Source: Halovenus carboxidivorans | GTDB lineage: Archaea; Halobacteriota; Halobacteria; Halobacteriales; Haloarculaceae | Assembly (NCBI RefSeq): GCF_009831575.1 | Contig: NZ_WUUT01000001.1 | Location: forward strand, 953,345-1,017,344 | Direction of reading: 5' to 3' | DNA length: 64,000 bases | Part shown: piece by piece, positions 16,977 to 25,898 of the stretch | Layout: each line of letters begins with the position of its first letter | Position numbering within the stretch: position 1 is the stretch's first letter | Position numbers and translations under genes: made by a program | Notes under the pieces: generated by a model | The model's database searches: none | What the model saw: only the letters and a program-made list of their open reading frames with translations | What the model was told of the DNA's origin: nothing

Positions 16977-17444
16977 ATGAAGCGGCGAAAGTATCTTTCA
17001 GCAGTAAGCGTTGTATCAGCAGCCTCATTGAGTGGGTGTTTATTCAATCTCAATCAGTCAACAGTCCAGTTAGGCGGCGTTGTCGCTGCAAACTATCGTG
17101 ACGAGACACAGAGTCTAGAGATTACTATACGCGAAGATGACACAGAACACCAGCATGTGGAGTTAGATCTACCACCCGCCTCGGAGACCGAAGATGGATT
17201 TGCTATTCAGGCTCTAGAGTGTACGTGGCCTGCCGAGGAGGGTGCTTTTATTATCGAGAGCAGAGCCAACGATGAAGAATTCACCTTGGACTTAGCAGCT
17301 GAGACTGCGGATCGAGAGTCGAATTGTTTTGTTGTTTCGGTCACCATCGATAGAATCTTTTCTGGATTAGGTTGGTCTATTACGCCGTGCGAAGACGTTT
17401 CTAACCCTGACACCAACGTATTGTGTGGATTTGTCGACGAGTGA
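16977..17444 (+). CDS. Predicted lipoprotein, unknown function
   Basis: 155 aa. The N-terminus MKRRKYLSAV...SLSGC has basic residues, a hydrophobic core and a lipobox with Cys near residue 21, so it is exported and lipid-anchored. The mature domain is a beta-rich, acidic ~130 residues with three further Cys. A TATA-like TGATATATG (16945-16953) sits ~28 bp upstream. Codon use is far more AT-rich than the core genes. The stop lies 5 bp before a copy of the tRNA-Ala 3' end, placing the gene inside the island. No family recognised. Confidence 0.7.
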   Translation: MKRRKYLSAVSVVSAASLSGCLFNLNQSTVQLGGVVAANYRDETQSLEITIREDDTEHQHVELDLPPASETEDGFAIQALECTWPAEEGAFIIESRANDEEFTLDLAAETADRESNCFVVSVTIDRIFSGLGWSITPCEDVSNPDTNVLCGFVDE

Positions 17445-17448
17445 ATCT

Positions 17449-17462
17449 CCGGCGAGTCCACT
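17449..17462 (+). repeat. Distal copy of tRNA-Ala 3' end (candidate attR)
   Basis: CCGGCGAGTCCACT is identical to 15611-15624 at the end of tRNA-Ala, 1.84 kb away. The two copies flank the decayed ORFs and the first lipoprotein gene, as expected for att sites of an integrated element. Confidence 0.7.
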
Positions 17463-17607
17463 CGGGTTTTCTCGCTGTGTCGGAGAAGCAACTGACACGT
17501 TATAATTATCTCGTATAATCTCTCCGAGTGTAACTACCGCGAGCGATAATATTTATGCGGTACGTAGACGCACAAAATATTCACCACATAAAATTGATTG
17601 GACAACT

Positions 17608-18126
17608 ATGGACATCGAAACCACGCGCCGGTCAATGTTGGTGCTGTCTGCTGCGGTCACCTGTGGCTTCTCGGGGTGTTCGACCAGCGAGGGGAACAAG
17701 TCATCAAACTCAGATAATAGCCACGCTGAAGAAACAAATAACACGGAAGATACTGGTTCATCAGGTGGATGTGATATTGAACTCCGGAGAAAACAGGGAG
17801 AGGCACCCCCGATTGAGACAGTTGTTTCAGATGAAGAGTACGAGTCACCCTGCATAACTGGTGCGACAGAGGCGGCATACAACGAAATTCAACCGAAACT
17901 GCCGGAGGAAGGGACTGTGACGGGGACATCCTCCTTCACGGCCTCTGGCGGGGAGTCAATTATACGGATAATTATCTTTGGCGAGTGTAGGAGATCAAAC
18001 ATCTTTGCGGATGTCGTTTCGATCACTCCAGAATCTGTGCTCGTGACTGTACTGGGAGAAAGTGGCGAAAATAGAGACTGTAGAACCGAAATATATGTCG
18101 AAGAGAACATAGAGGGCAGTGATTGA
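17608..18126 (+). CDS. Predicted Tat-type lipoprotein, unknown function
   Basis: 172 aa. Twin arginines (TTRRSMLVLSA) and a lipobox FSGC with Cys near residue 24 predict Tat export and lipid anchoring. A Ser/Asn/Thr/Glu-rich spacer follows, then a ~110-residue domain containing four more Cys. Composition is AT-rich, like the lipoprotein gene at 16977. It lies just beyond the distal attachment copy, so it may belong to a second, older insertion. No family recognised. Confidence 0.72.
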   Translation: MDIETTRRSMLVLSAAVTCGFSGCSTSEGNKSSNSDNSHAEETNNTEDTGSSGGCDIELRRKQGEAPPIETVVSDEEYESPCITGATEAAYNEIQPKLPEEGTVTGTSSFTASGGESIIRIIIFGECRRSNIFADVVSITPESVLVTVLGESGENRDCRTEIYVEENIEGSD

Positions 18127-18470
18127 GCACGATTTTAATTCTCAGGCAACAGTCAGGAACCGAGAGAGTTCCGTTCGAAGAGAATTCGTGACACTCGCGT
18201 TTCCCGCCGAACTTCGGTTTTTTTATTCCGTACGTTGTTCCTGATTTTGGTCAGAAGCCCGAGTGAGTGCGCTCTGTTGAGCCACTTGGTTTTCCGACTC
18301 GTCTCTCACAGACTCCGCCCGTTCGTCAACCACTCGACGGCGGTAGGTTACAGCGAGTGGTGTTAGAACCCGCTATCTCCTCTGCCGACCTGCTTTAACT
18401 CTCTCATCAGAATTTGTGTTTTATTTATATATGCCCATCCTTTTACTCCTCGCTAGTGTGATACTAACAC
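18127..18470. other. Intergenic region with terminator and promoter
   Basis: 344 bp without a supportable gene. It contains the hairpin-T7 terminator at 18207-18224 and, near its right end, an AT-rich TTTATTTATATATG block (~18421-18434) that is probably the TATA region for the membrane kinase starting at 18471. Confidence 0.6.
18207..18224 (+). terminator. Hairpin plus T7 terminator after lipoprotein gene
   Basis: CCGAACTTCGG hairpin (CCGA/TCGG, 3-nt loop) immediately followed by seven T, 80 bp after the lipoprotein stop at 18126. Confidence 0.6.
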
Positions 18471-19919
18471 ATGAGGCTCCGAGAGAGTTCGCTATCAGTC
18501 GTCCTCTTCGGCGCTGTGTTGTTCTCTTTCGCCACAGCGTACCATCTATTCGAGATTTTCACTATCAACTCGGTGCTGCCACCGATTGTTGCGTGGCTTA
18601 TGGACGGGGGACTGGCGGTCGGGGTGATCGTTCTGGGGTGGCGGCTCACCGAGGCGGAGTTCTCTGCCGCGGAATCCGAGACGACAGTCCGCTGGATGCT
18701 CGTTGGGGCCGTCGCGGGCGGCGCGTTGATTGGGATGACGTTTGTCGTCCGACTCGTCGAGGGGCGAACGCTGTCTGAGCCGGTCTTTCCCCTTCTCGTC
18801 GGTATCAACGGCGGGGCACTGTTGGCGACGTTTGCTGGCTACTACGCTGCTCGCTCGGAGGCGGCAGCGCGACGGTTCGAGGGAATATTCAACAACACCT
18901 ACCAGCTCACCGGCTTGCTGGCGAACGATGGCACAATCGTCGAGGCGAACGAGACGGCCCTCTCGTTCGGAGGGTTGGCCCGTGAAGATGTCGTCGGCAA
19001 GAAGCTCTGGGAGACTTACTGGGTCGAGCCATACACGGAGTCACAGCAGATCATCGAGGCGGCGGTAACTGACGCGTGCGAGGGGGAACTGTTCAGAGAT
19101 CAGATCAAGATCCGCGGCGAAACCGGGAGCGCGATCATCGATTTCTCGGTCCGACCGATGTACGACGACTCGGGAGAGGTCGTCCAGCTCATCGTGGAAG
19201 GACGAGACATTACGAAGATTCAGCGCCAGAAGGAGTATCTCAGTGTCCTGCACAGGTACCTCCGGCACAATCTCCGGAACGACCTCAACACGATCCAGGG
19301 GTACGCGGTGCTACTGCTCGAGAAGTTAGAGGCCGAACCACACACCGAGCGTGCCAGGACGATCCACCAGACCGCGACGGAACTCAGCCACTCCTCGGAA
19401 CTCGTCAAGCAGGTCTCCGAGGTAACGGGTGAGGAGAGTACCGACGTATACCCTCAGGAGTTAGCCCGTCTCGTGAACAGAGGATGCGACCAGGCATCGA
19501 TTGCGACCTCACGCTTCAGCGTCGACGTCCCGTCCGGACAGACTGTCTACGTCGACGACCGGATTCATCTGATGTTCGAGGAGTTTCTCAACGCACTCGG
19601 TGACCATCTCGAAGACGACGGCGAGATCAGAATCACGCACGGTCAAGGGGACGAGCAGGTTCACCTGGAGATTAGCTGTCGTGGATTCACCATCCCGCCC
19701 GCGGAGCTTTCGGCGTTCGATTCGGTGAACGAACGCACCAGCACGCACCACCCGGACGGGATCCGGTTCTGGCTGCTCAAGTCCGTCGTCACGGAGTGTG
19801 GTGGACGTATTACGTACGACACGCGGTCCGGTGAGGGAACGAACATCACGCTCACGTTCGTCGACGGTTCCAAGGAGATGGAAGTGACTGTCCCGCCAGT
19901 CCAGCAGACGGCCGGCTAA
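18471..19919 (+). CDS. Membrane-bound PAS sensor histidine kinase
   Basis: 482 aa. Residues 1-125 hold about four transmembrane segments with short loops (VVLFGAVLFSFATAYHLFEI; VAWLMDGGLAVGVIVLGW; WMLVGAVAGGALIGMTFVV; LLVGINGGALLATFAGYYAA). A PAS domain spans ~135-255 (GIFNNTYQLTGLLANDGTIV), then an H-box RYLRHNLRNDLNTIQGY with His at about 266, a weak ATPase region and GIRFWLLKSVVTECGG near the end. The HNLRND box is the haloarchaeal variant. The ATP-lid glycine motifs are poorly conserved, so kinase activity is less certain. No cognate regulator is adjacent. Confidence 0.85.
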   Translation: MRLRESSLSVVLFGAVLFSFATAYHLFEIFTINSVLPPIVAWLMDGGLAVGVIVLGWRLTEAEFSAAESETTVRWMLVGAVAGGALIGMTFVVRLVEGRTLSEPVFPLLVGINGGALLATFAGYYAARSEAAARRFEGIFNNTYQLTGLLANDGTIVEANETALSFGGLAREDVVGKKLWETYWVEPYTESQQIIEAAVTDACEGELFRDQIKIRGETGSAIIDFSVRPMYDDSGEVVQLIVEGRDITKIQRQKEYLSVLHRYLRHNLRNDLNTIQGYAVLLLEKLEAEPHTERARTIHQTATELSHSSELVKQVSEVTGEESTDVYPQELARLVNRGCDQASIATSRFSVDVPSGQTVYVDDRIHLMFEEFLNALGDHLEDDGEIRITHGQGDEQVHLEISCRGFTIPPAELSAFDSVNERTSTHHPDGIRFWLLKSVVTECGGRITYDTRSGEGTNITLTFVDGSKEMEVTVPPVQQTAG

Positions 19920-20024
19920 GTGGGCCCGTCCGCTCTCGACTTCTGTTGCAGGCGGCCCCACATAGATCGTCCTCTCTCCGACTGCTTCGGTACAGTTATC
20001 CCATCTCTAGCCCACGTGTGGAGT

Positions 20025-21299
20025 ATGACTGCACCCATCAGCGAACAGCTCCCGGCCGACGAACTCCGGGAGGAGGGACAGCGGAAGATGGAGTGGGCTC
20101 GCCAGCACATGCCGATTCTCGACTCGCTGCGCGAGGAGTTCGAGGAGAACCAGCCGTTCGCGGGCGAGCGCATCGGGATGGCGATGCACGTCGAGGCGAA
20201 GACGGCGGTTCTCGCGGAGACGCTCGCCGCGGGCGGCGCGGAGGTCGCTATCACCGGTTGTAACCCGCTCTCGACGCACGACGACGTGAGCGTCGCGCTC
20301 GATGCCGTCGACGGGGTCACCTCCTACGCGAAACGCGGTGTCGACGACGATGAGTACTACGAGGCGATGGAGGCGGTCATCGACCACGAACCGACGATCA
20401 CCGTCGACGACGGTGGCGATCTGGTCTTCGCGATCCACGAGGAGTACCCCGAACTGATCGATACGATTCTGGGCGGTTGTGAGGAGACGACCACCGGCGT
20501 CCACCGACTGCGCGCGATGGACGACGACGGTGCCCTGGAGTATCCGATGTTCGCGGTCAACGACACGCCGATGAAACGGCTGTTCGACAACGTCCACGGC
20601 ACCGGCGAGTCCTCGCTCGCGTCGATTGCGATGACGACGAACCTCTCGTGGGCCGGCAAAGACGTTGTCGTCGCCGGCTTCGGCTACTGCGGGAAAGGCG
20701 TCGCGCGCAAGGCCGCCGGGCAGAACGCGAACGTCATCGTCACCGAGATCGACCCGCGACGGGCCCTCGAAGCCCACATGGAAGGGTACGACGTGATGCC
20801 GATGGACGAGGCCGCCGCCGAAGGCGACGTGTTCATCACGACCACCGGCAACCGCGACATCATCGTCGACGAGCACTTCGACGCGATGGACGACGGTGTC
20901 GTTCTCGCCAACGCCGGCCACTTCGACGTCGAAATCGATCTGGAGGCCCTCGAATCCAAGGCCGTCGACAGCTACGAGGCCCGCGAGGGGATGCAGGCCT
21001 ACGAGATGGCCGACGGTCGTCGCCTCCACGTCCTCGCGGAAGGACGGCTCGTCAACCTCGCGACGCCGGTCTCGCTCGGCCACCCCGTCGAGGTGATGGA
21101 CCAGAGTTTCGGTATCCAGGCCGTCTGTGTCCGGGAGATCATCGAGAACGGCGACGAGTACGACGCCGGCGTCCACGAGGTTCCGGACGCCCTCGACCGC
21201 GAGGTGGCGGAGATCAAACTCGACGCCGAAGGCGTCGGTATCGACGACCTCTCGGACGAGCAGGAAGAGTACATGAACAGCTGGCAGCACGGCACCTGA
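20025..21299 (+). CDS. ahcY: Adenosylhomocysteinase
   Basis: 424 aa from ATG at 20025 (MTAPISEQLPADELREEG); the 35 codons of upstream open frame are rejected because the family begins here. NAD-binding Rossmann motif VVVAGFGYCGKGVA, substrate-site residues in CNPLSTHDDV and EETTTGVHRL, and the C-terminal segment LGHPVEVMDQSFGIQAV. It hydrolyses S-adenosylhomocysteine to adenosine and homocysteine, completing the methyl cycle with the methionine adenosyltransferase encoded at 36.5 kb. Confidence 0.97.
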   Translation: MTAPISEQLPADELREEGQRKMEWARQHMPILDSLREEFEENQPFAGERIGMAMHVEAKTAVLAETLAAGGAEVAITGCNPLSTHDDVSVALDAVDGVTSYAKRGVDDDEYYEAMEAVIDHEPTITVDDGGDLVFAIHEEYPELIDTILGGCEETTTGVHRLRAMDDDGALEYPMFAVNDTPMKRLFDNVHGTGESSLASIAMTTNLSWAGKDVVVAGFGYCGKGVARKAAGQNANVIVTEIDPRRALEAHMEGYDVMPMDEAAAEGDVFITTTGNRDIIVDEHFDAMDDGVVLANAGHFDVEIDLEALESKAVDSYEAREGMQAYEMADGRRLHVLAEGRLVNLATPVSLGHPVEVMDQSFGIQAVCVREIIENGDEYDAGVHEVPDALDREVAEIKLDAEGVGIDDLSDEQEEYMNSWQHGT

Positions 21300-21355
21300 T
21301 CCCCGGAGCCACGGTCTGCCGTGTCTTTTAGTGAGTCCGGCACGGAGTAGTCGGT

Positions 21356-21595
21356 ATGACACTCACGCTGTACCGACTGGAGGGCTGTCCGTTCTGCGAG
21401 ATGGTCGTCGACAAACTGGACGAACTCGACCTAGAGTTCGAGAGCGTCTGGGTCGAGGGGCTGCACTCCCGGCGAGACGAAGTCAAACGGGTCTCCGGCC
21501 AGCGAGCCGTTCCGGTGCTGATCGACGAAGACCACGGCGTCACGATGGCCGAATCGGAACGCATCAACGAGTATCTCGAAACGACCTACGCCTGA
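21356..21595 (+). CDS. Glutaredoxin-like protein
   Basis: 79 aa thioredoxin-fold protein with CPFC active site at residues 11-14 (LYRLEGCPFCEMV), the cis-Pro in RAVPVLID, and the C-terminal TMAESERINEYLETTY typical of glutaredoxin/GST-N domains. It probably reduces disulfides or mixed thiols using haloarchaeal gamma-glutamylcysteine. Its last 10 bp overlap the convergent cupin gene. Confidence 0.92.
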   Translation: MTLTLYRLEGCPFCEMVVDKLDELDLEFESVWVEGLHSRRDEVKRVSGQRAVPVLIDEDHGVTMAESERINEYLETTYA

Positions 21596-22020
21596 TCGTC
21601 CAGCGCGTCGTCGATTTCCTCGTCGTCGAGGCTGTGCGGGTCCAGCCCCGGGTCTTCGACGCTCGGCGCGCCAATCGCGAGTACGGTTCCGCCGCCCTCG
21701 CTGATACAGCGGTGGCCGTGGCCGATCATCGGCTCCGCGACCCACGCCGTCCCCGGCCCGGCCTCGACGAACTCCTCCTCGTCCGACCGGCCGAGTTTCA
21801 GCGAGAACTCCCCCTCCATGATGTAGTAGACCTCCTCCTGTTCGGAGTGCGCGTGAAACTGGATCTCCTCGCCCTCCTCGAAGTACCACAGTTTCAGCGA
21901 CACGTTCTGGAGGCCGAGTGCCTCGTCCAGCGCCCGAATATCCAGATCCGGCGGAATCTCTTCGATCTCCGAGAGATCTGTGATCGGTACATCCTCCGTG
22001 TCGGCGACGTTGTACTCCAT
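21586..22020 (-). CDS. Cupin-domain protein
   Basis: 144 aa from ATG at 22020 (MEYNVADTEDVPITDL). Cupin motif 1 is FHAHSEQEEVYYIMEGEF, with metal-ligating His, His and Glu; motif 2 is PMIGHGHRCIS. It is a single-domain cupin of unknown substrate. It converges on the glutaredoxin gene with a 10-bp overlap. Confidence 0.88.
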   Translation of the reverse strand: MEYNVADTEDVPITDLSEIEEIPPDLDIRALDEALGLQNVSLKLWYFEEGEEIQFHAHSEQEEVYYIMEGEFSLKLGRSDEEEFVEAGPGTAWVAEPMIGHGHRCISEGGGTVLAIGAPSVEDPGLDPHSLDDEEIDDALDDQA

Positions 22021-22109
22021 ACGCGTTGGGTCCACGACGCCCGGGGACAAATAGCTACGGCCGGGCCGAACAACGAGACTTATACCGCCTGACCGTTCGG
22101 AGTTCTAGT

Positions 22110-22988
22110 ATGAGCGAGAGCAGTCCAGATTGGTCCCGACGACAGATTCTTCAGTACGGGGGAGTCGGTGCCGCTCTGGCAGTGGCCGGCTGTAACAGCC
22201 CAGGTAGCTCGACCGGGGACGGCTCGGAGCAGCAACCGGGTAGCCTGGCGGCACAGTTCGAACTCGCCGGTAACGGGGCGGAGGGGTTCCGACCGTGGCT
22301 CGACCCGGCGTTCACGATAGATCCACAGACCGAGGGACGGCGCCGACAGCTGTACCAGTTCATCGACTACGACCTGATCCCCAGGCAGGGGATGGAAGAG
22401 CAGAAACAGCGTCGCGCCGCCTACGCCGAGCGGATCGGGATCGCTCCCGAGAGCGTCAACCGGGAGCTTCTGCTCGGCCCGGTCGAAGGTGCCCTTCCGT
22501 ATCGCGCCCTGTTCGGTTCGTTCGACAGCACGACACTAGTCCAGAGCTTCGAGAACAGTGATTTCCAGCGGACGGCCGAACCCGGTGAGTTCGTCGTTTT
22601 CGACGACACGTTCGCGATCAGCGACGAGGCGATCATCGAACACCCGAGCGTCGTCGACCTTATCCAGGGACGACAGGAGGAGAAGCCGCCGTTCGAGGGA
22701 ATCGACGAGGAGATGGAGATTCTGTTAGATCTCGTCCCCGCCGGCCCGCAGGTTACGATCAACAGCCGAGACGACCTGGACGACGTCGTCGTCGACGGCC
22801 TGACGATCATCCGGCTGAACGGCTCGGTCGCCACCTACTCGATGCGGACGCTGGTCTTCGAGGACGAGTCGGCGGCCACGAGCGAACGCGTCCGAGAGCT
22901 CGATATCGAGAACAGCGCCCGAAACGAGGTGCTGACCGAGGAGATCCACGGTCGGGTCGCGATGATCGAATCACAGCGGAGCGGATAA
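22110..22988 (+). CDS. Predicted Tat lipoprotein, unknown function
   Basis: 292 aa from ATG at 22110; a TATA-like CTTATA sits ~29 bp upstream. The N-terminus DWSRRQILQYGG...VAGC has twin arginines and a lipobox (Cys near residue 29). The mature part is acidic with no further membrane span and contains no motif that I recognise. Its 3' end faces the CDC48 gene with 3 bp between stops. Probably a surface-anchored haloarchaeal protein. Confidence 0.78.
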   Translation: MSESSPDWSRRQILQYGGVGAALAVAGCNSPGSSTGDGSEQQPGSLAAQFELAGNGAEGFRPWLDPAFTIDPQTEGRRRQLYQFIDYDLIPRQGMEEQKQRRAAYAERIGIAPESVNRELLLGPVEGALPYRALFGSFDSTTLVQSFENSDFQRTAEPGEFVVFDDTFAISDEAIIEHPSVVDLIQGRQEEKPPFEGIDEEMEILLDLVPAGPQVTINSRDDLDDVVVDGLTIIRLNGSVATYSMRTLVFEDESAATSERVRELDIENSARNEVLTEEIHGRVAMIESQRSG

Positions 22989-22991
22989 CCG

Positions 22992-25124
22992 CTACTGCTG
23001 GTCGTCGAGTTGCTGTCGCGCCTGCTCGAAGTGATCGGCTTCGACGGTGATCGCCTCTGCGCGCTCCTGTGCCTCTGCGGGCTCGATTTCCGTCGCGACT
23101 TCCCGGACGGCGCGCATCGACGCCTCACGGACGAGTGATTCGAGTTCTGCGCCCGAGTAGCCGGCCGTCTGTTCGGCCAGCGTATCGATGTCGATCTCCT
23201 CACCGAGCGGGGTGTCTGCGGTGTGGACGGCGAGAATTTCCCGCCTGGCGGCCTCGTCGGGGTTCGGCACTTCGATGTGCTGTTCGAGGCGGCCGGGCCG
23301 CAACAGCGCCGGATCGAGCTGGTCGTAGCGGTTCGTCGCCGCGACGACGACCAGTTTCGGGTGTTCGGCCGCCCGGTCCATCTCCGTCAGTAGCTGGGAG
23401 ACGACCCGCTCGGTGACCTCGTGGCCCTCGCCTCGACGGTTCGCGACGGCGTCGATCTCGTCGAGAAAGATGATCGCGGGGGCGGTCTGTCTGGCCCGGT
23501 CGAACAGCTCTCTGATCGTCTTCTCCGTCTCGCCGACGTACCGATCCAGAAGCTCCGGCCCGGCGACGCGGATGAAGTTCACGCCGCTCTCGCCGGCAAT
23601 CGCCTCCGCGAGCAGGGTCTTCCCGGTTCCGGGCGGACCGTACAACAGCACGCCGGACGGCGGATCTGTCGACGCGGCCTCGAACAGCGGGCCGTACGCC
23701 AGCGGCCACTCGACGGCCTCGCGCAGCCGGTCTTTCGTCTCGGCCAGTCCCCCGACATCCGCGAAGGTCGTCTCGGGTGATTCGGCGACGTACTCCCCCA
23801 TCGCTGAGGGGTCGACGCCGGTGAGAGCCGTCTCGAAGTCATCGGCCGTGACGGTGAGCGTCTCGATCCCCGGACCGTCGGAGTCGTCTGTCTCCCGCTC
23901 GGTTCGACGGAGCGCGACCATCCCGGCCTCGCGGGCCAGCGAGGCGATGTCCGCGCCGACGAACCCGTGGGTCCGGTCGGCGAGCGCATCCAGATCGACG
24001 TCCTCGGCCAGCGGCATGTTCCTGGTGTGTACGTCCAGAATCTCCCGTCGCCCCTCGATTCCGGGCACGCCGATCTCGATCTCGCGGTCGAACCGCCCGC
24101 CCCGACGCAGCGCCGGATCGATCGCATCGACGCGGTTCGTCGCCCCGATGACGACGACTTCCTCGTTCTGTTCGAGCCCGTCGAGCAGCGTGAGTAGCTG
24201 CGCGACGACCCGGTTTTCCATGTCCGCTTCTTCGTCGCGAGACCCGGCGATCGAATCCACCTCGTCGAGAAAGACGATTGCCGGGGCGTTTTCGCGGGCG
24301 CGCTCGAAGGCACCTCGGAGCTGTTCCTCGGATTCACCCTTGTACTTCGAGACAATCTCCGGGCCGTCGATGGTCTGGAAGTGGGCGTCGACCTCGTTGG
24401 CGACTGCGCGGGCGATGAGCGTCTTTCCCGTTCCGGGCGGCCCGTGCAGCAACACGCCTTTCGGTGGATCGATCCCCAGCCGCGTGAACAGCTCCGGCTC
24501 GGACAGCGGCAGTTCGATCATCTCCCGCACTAACTCCAGTTCCTCGTCCAGCCCGCCGATGTCCTCGTAGGTCGTTCCGGTCTCCGGCTGGTCGTCCGAC
24601 TCCCTGCCGTCGTCGGGCGCGGGCTCCCCTGGCGAGGCAGTCTCGGGGTCGACCCGCACGCTCGTCGATTCGGTCACCCTGACCGATCCCGACGGCGTCG
24701 TCTCGGTCACGACGTAGGGGCCGTAGCCGTCGATCCGGACCTGTTTGCCGACCCTGACGAGTCGGTCGACCAGCCCCTGTCTGACTCCCTCGTCAGCGGG
24801 GGCGTCGTCGGCGTGTTCCGTCGCGGGTTGGAGGGTTACTCGGCGGGCGTCCTCAACGGAGGCTTTCTGGACGCGGACGGTATCGCCGATGTTGACGTCG
24901 ATACTAGCTCGCGTGTCGCCGTCGATCCGAACGATTCCTTCCTCGTCGTCGCTCGGCCAGACCTTCGCGACGGTCATCTGGTCGGCCTCGATGATGATCG
25001 GATCGCCGCTCAACACCCCGAGTTCGCGCTGGATGTCCGGGGACAGGCGGGCGATTCCCCGCCCGGCGTCGCGCTTGCGGGCACCCTCGACGCGGACCTC
25101 GACGGCTCCGTCACCGGTTGTCAT
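22992..25124 (-). CDS. cdc48: CDC48/VCP-type AAA+ ATPase
   Basis: 710 aa. The CDC48 N-domain (1-165) has VEGARKRDAGRGIARLSPDI. D1 has Walker A GPPGTGKT at 228-235 and Walker B IVFLDE near 283-288. D2 has Walker A at 496-503 and Walker B IIFLDE at 551-556. Both rings keep arginine fingers in DPALRRGGRFD and DPALLRPGRLE. It unfolds and extracts proteins, feeding the proteasome. It is slightly shorter than the usual ~740-residue haloarchaeal paralogue and has a low-complexity N-D1 linker, so it may be the second, shorter CDC48 common in these genomes. Confidence 0.95.
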   Translation of the reverse strand: MTTGDGAVEVRVEGARKRDAGRGIARLSPDIQRELGVLSGDPIIIEADQMTVAKVWPSDDEEGIVRIDGDTRASIDVNIGDTVRVQKASVEDARRVTLQPATEHADDAPADEGVRQGLVDRLVRVGKQVRIDGYGPYVVTETTPSGSVRVTESTSVRVDPETASPGEPAPDDGRESDDQPETGTTYEDIGGLDEELELVREMIELPLSEPELFTRLGIDPPKGVLLHGPPGTGKTLIARAVANEVDAHFQTIDGPEIVSKYKGESEEQLRGAFERARENAPAIVFLDEVDSIAGSRDEEADMENRVVAQLLTLLDGLEQNEEVVVIGATNRVDAIDPALRRGGRFDREIEIGVPGIEGRREILDVHTRNMPLAEDVDLDALADRTHGFVGADIASLAREAGMVALRRTERETDDSDGPGIETLTVTADDFETALTGVDPSAMGEYVAESPETTFADVGGLAETKDRLREAVEWPLAYGPLFEAASTDPPSGVLLYGPPGTGKTLLAEAIAGESGVNFIRVAGPELLDRYVGETEKTIRELFDRARQTAPAIIFLDEIDAVANRRGEGHEVTERVVSQLLTEMDRAAEHPKLVVVAATNRYDQLDPALLRPGRLEQHIEVPNPDEAARREILAVHTADTPLGEEIDIDTLAEQTAGYSGAELESLVREASMRAVREVATEIEPAEAQERAEAITVEADHFEQARQQLDDQQ

Positions 25125-25210
25125 TACCCGCCGTACGGCCGGCAGTTAATTAAGCCATGCTCACCGTTTCCGGAGAAACGACTATATCGGATTGTCACAG
25201 AGCTTCGAAT

Positions 25211-25345
25211 ATGGTCACGACAACCACGCGGGACGAGATGACGTGGTACGAGTGTGAGTACTGTGGCCTGCTGTTCGACATGGAGGAAGACGCACGGGAA
25301 CACGAACAGAACTGCGACGCCGAGGAGCCCTCCTACATCCAGTGA
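25211..25345 (+). CDS. C2H2-like zinc microprotein
   Basis: 44 aa. YECEYCGLLFDMEEDAREHE followed by QNC gives a Cys-x2-Cys...His-x3-Cys zinc knuckle. The short C-terminus ends PSYIQ. Tiny zinc proteins of this form are widespread in haloarchaea; I believe it is the DUF7128 type, but this was not checked. It starts after an AT-rich ACTATATCGG promoter-like stretch (~25181) and converges with the next gene without a gap. Likely a regulatory or structural microprotein; function unknown. Confidence 0.8.
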   Translation: MVTTTTRDEMTWYECEYCGLLFDMEEDAREHEQNCDAEEPSYIQ

Positions 25346-25771
25346 TCACTCCGCCGGCAGGAGTTCGTAGGAGTGTTCGCTGAACTGGTCTTCTTCGAAG
25401 ACGAACACCCGACCGGACAGGTCCGGTTCGACGACGATCTCGCTCCGAAGGTTGCCGCCGCGGACGATCACCCCCGGGAACAGTGTCGTCTCCTCGCCGG
25501 CCTCCAGTAGCACCCGGCCGACGCCGGTCCCCTCCAGGATCTCGGCGTCCGTCCGGCGTTCGTTGACGTACAGCAACACGCCGCTGGTCTCCGACTCGTC
25601 GACGACGAGCACGTGGGTGTCCTTCCCGGGGGCGGTCTCGTGAGGCGACTCGACCCGCTCGGGCACCCCGCGGTAGAGCACCTCCCTCCCGTCGGTGTAC
25701 TCGACGACGACTCCCTCCTCGACGAGGTCGACCGACAGCGTATCCGGCGGTACTTCCCTGAAATCGCTCAT
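25346..25771 (-). CDS. Conserved haloarchaeal protein (DUF5796-like)
   Basis: 141 aa from ATG at 25771 (MSDFREVPPDTLSVDL). It is a beta-rich acidic protein with blocks VEEGVVVEYTDGREVLYRGV, APGKDTHVLVVD, GVGRVLLEAGEETTLFPGV and a C-terminal SEHSYELLP. The pattern fits what I recall of DUF5796, a haloarchaea-only family without known function. The long upstream open frame is antisense to aroK and is rejected. Confidence 0.8.
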   Translation of the reverse strand: MSDFREVPPDTLSVDLVEEGVVVEYTDGREVLYRGVPERVESPHETAPGKDTHVLVVDESETSGVLLYVNERRTDAEILEGTGVGRVLLEAGEETTLFPGVIVRGGNLRSEIVVEPDLSGRVFVFEEDQFSEHSYELLPAE

Positions 25772-25898
25772 ACGAGGACTTCGCCGTCCGTGAGTAAAAA
25801 CGACGGTATTCTCACTGCTGGGGACCGCTCTCGAACGCAGTTCGGGCCGGAGCGCAATCACCACAAGTAAGTACTGTCGTGTGGGAGAGTGAGACAGG

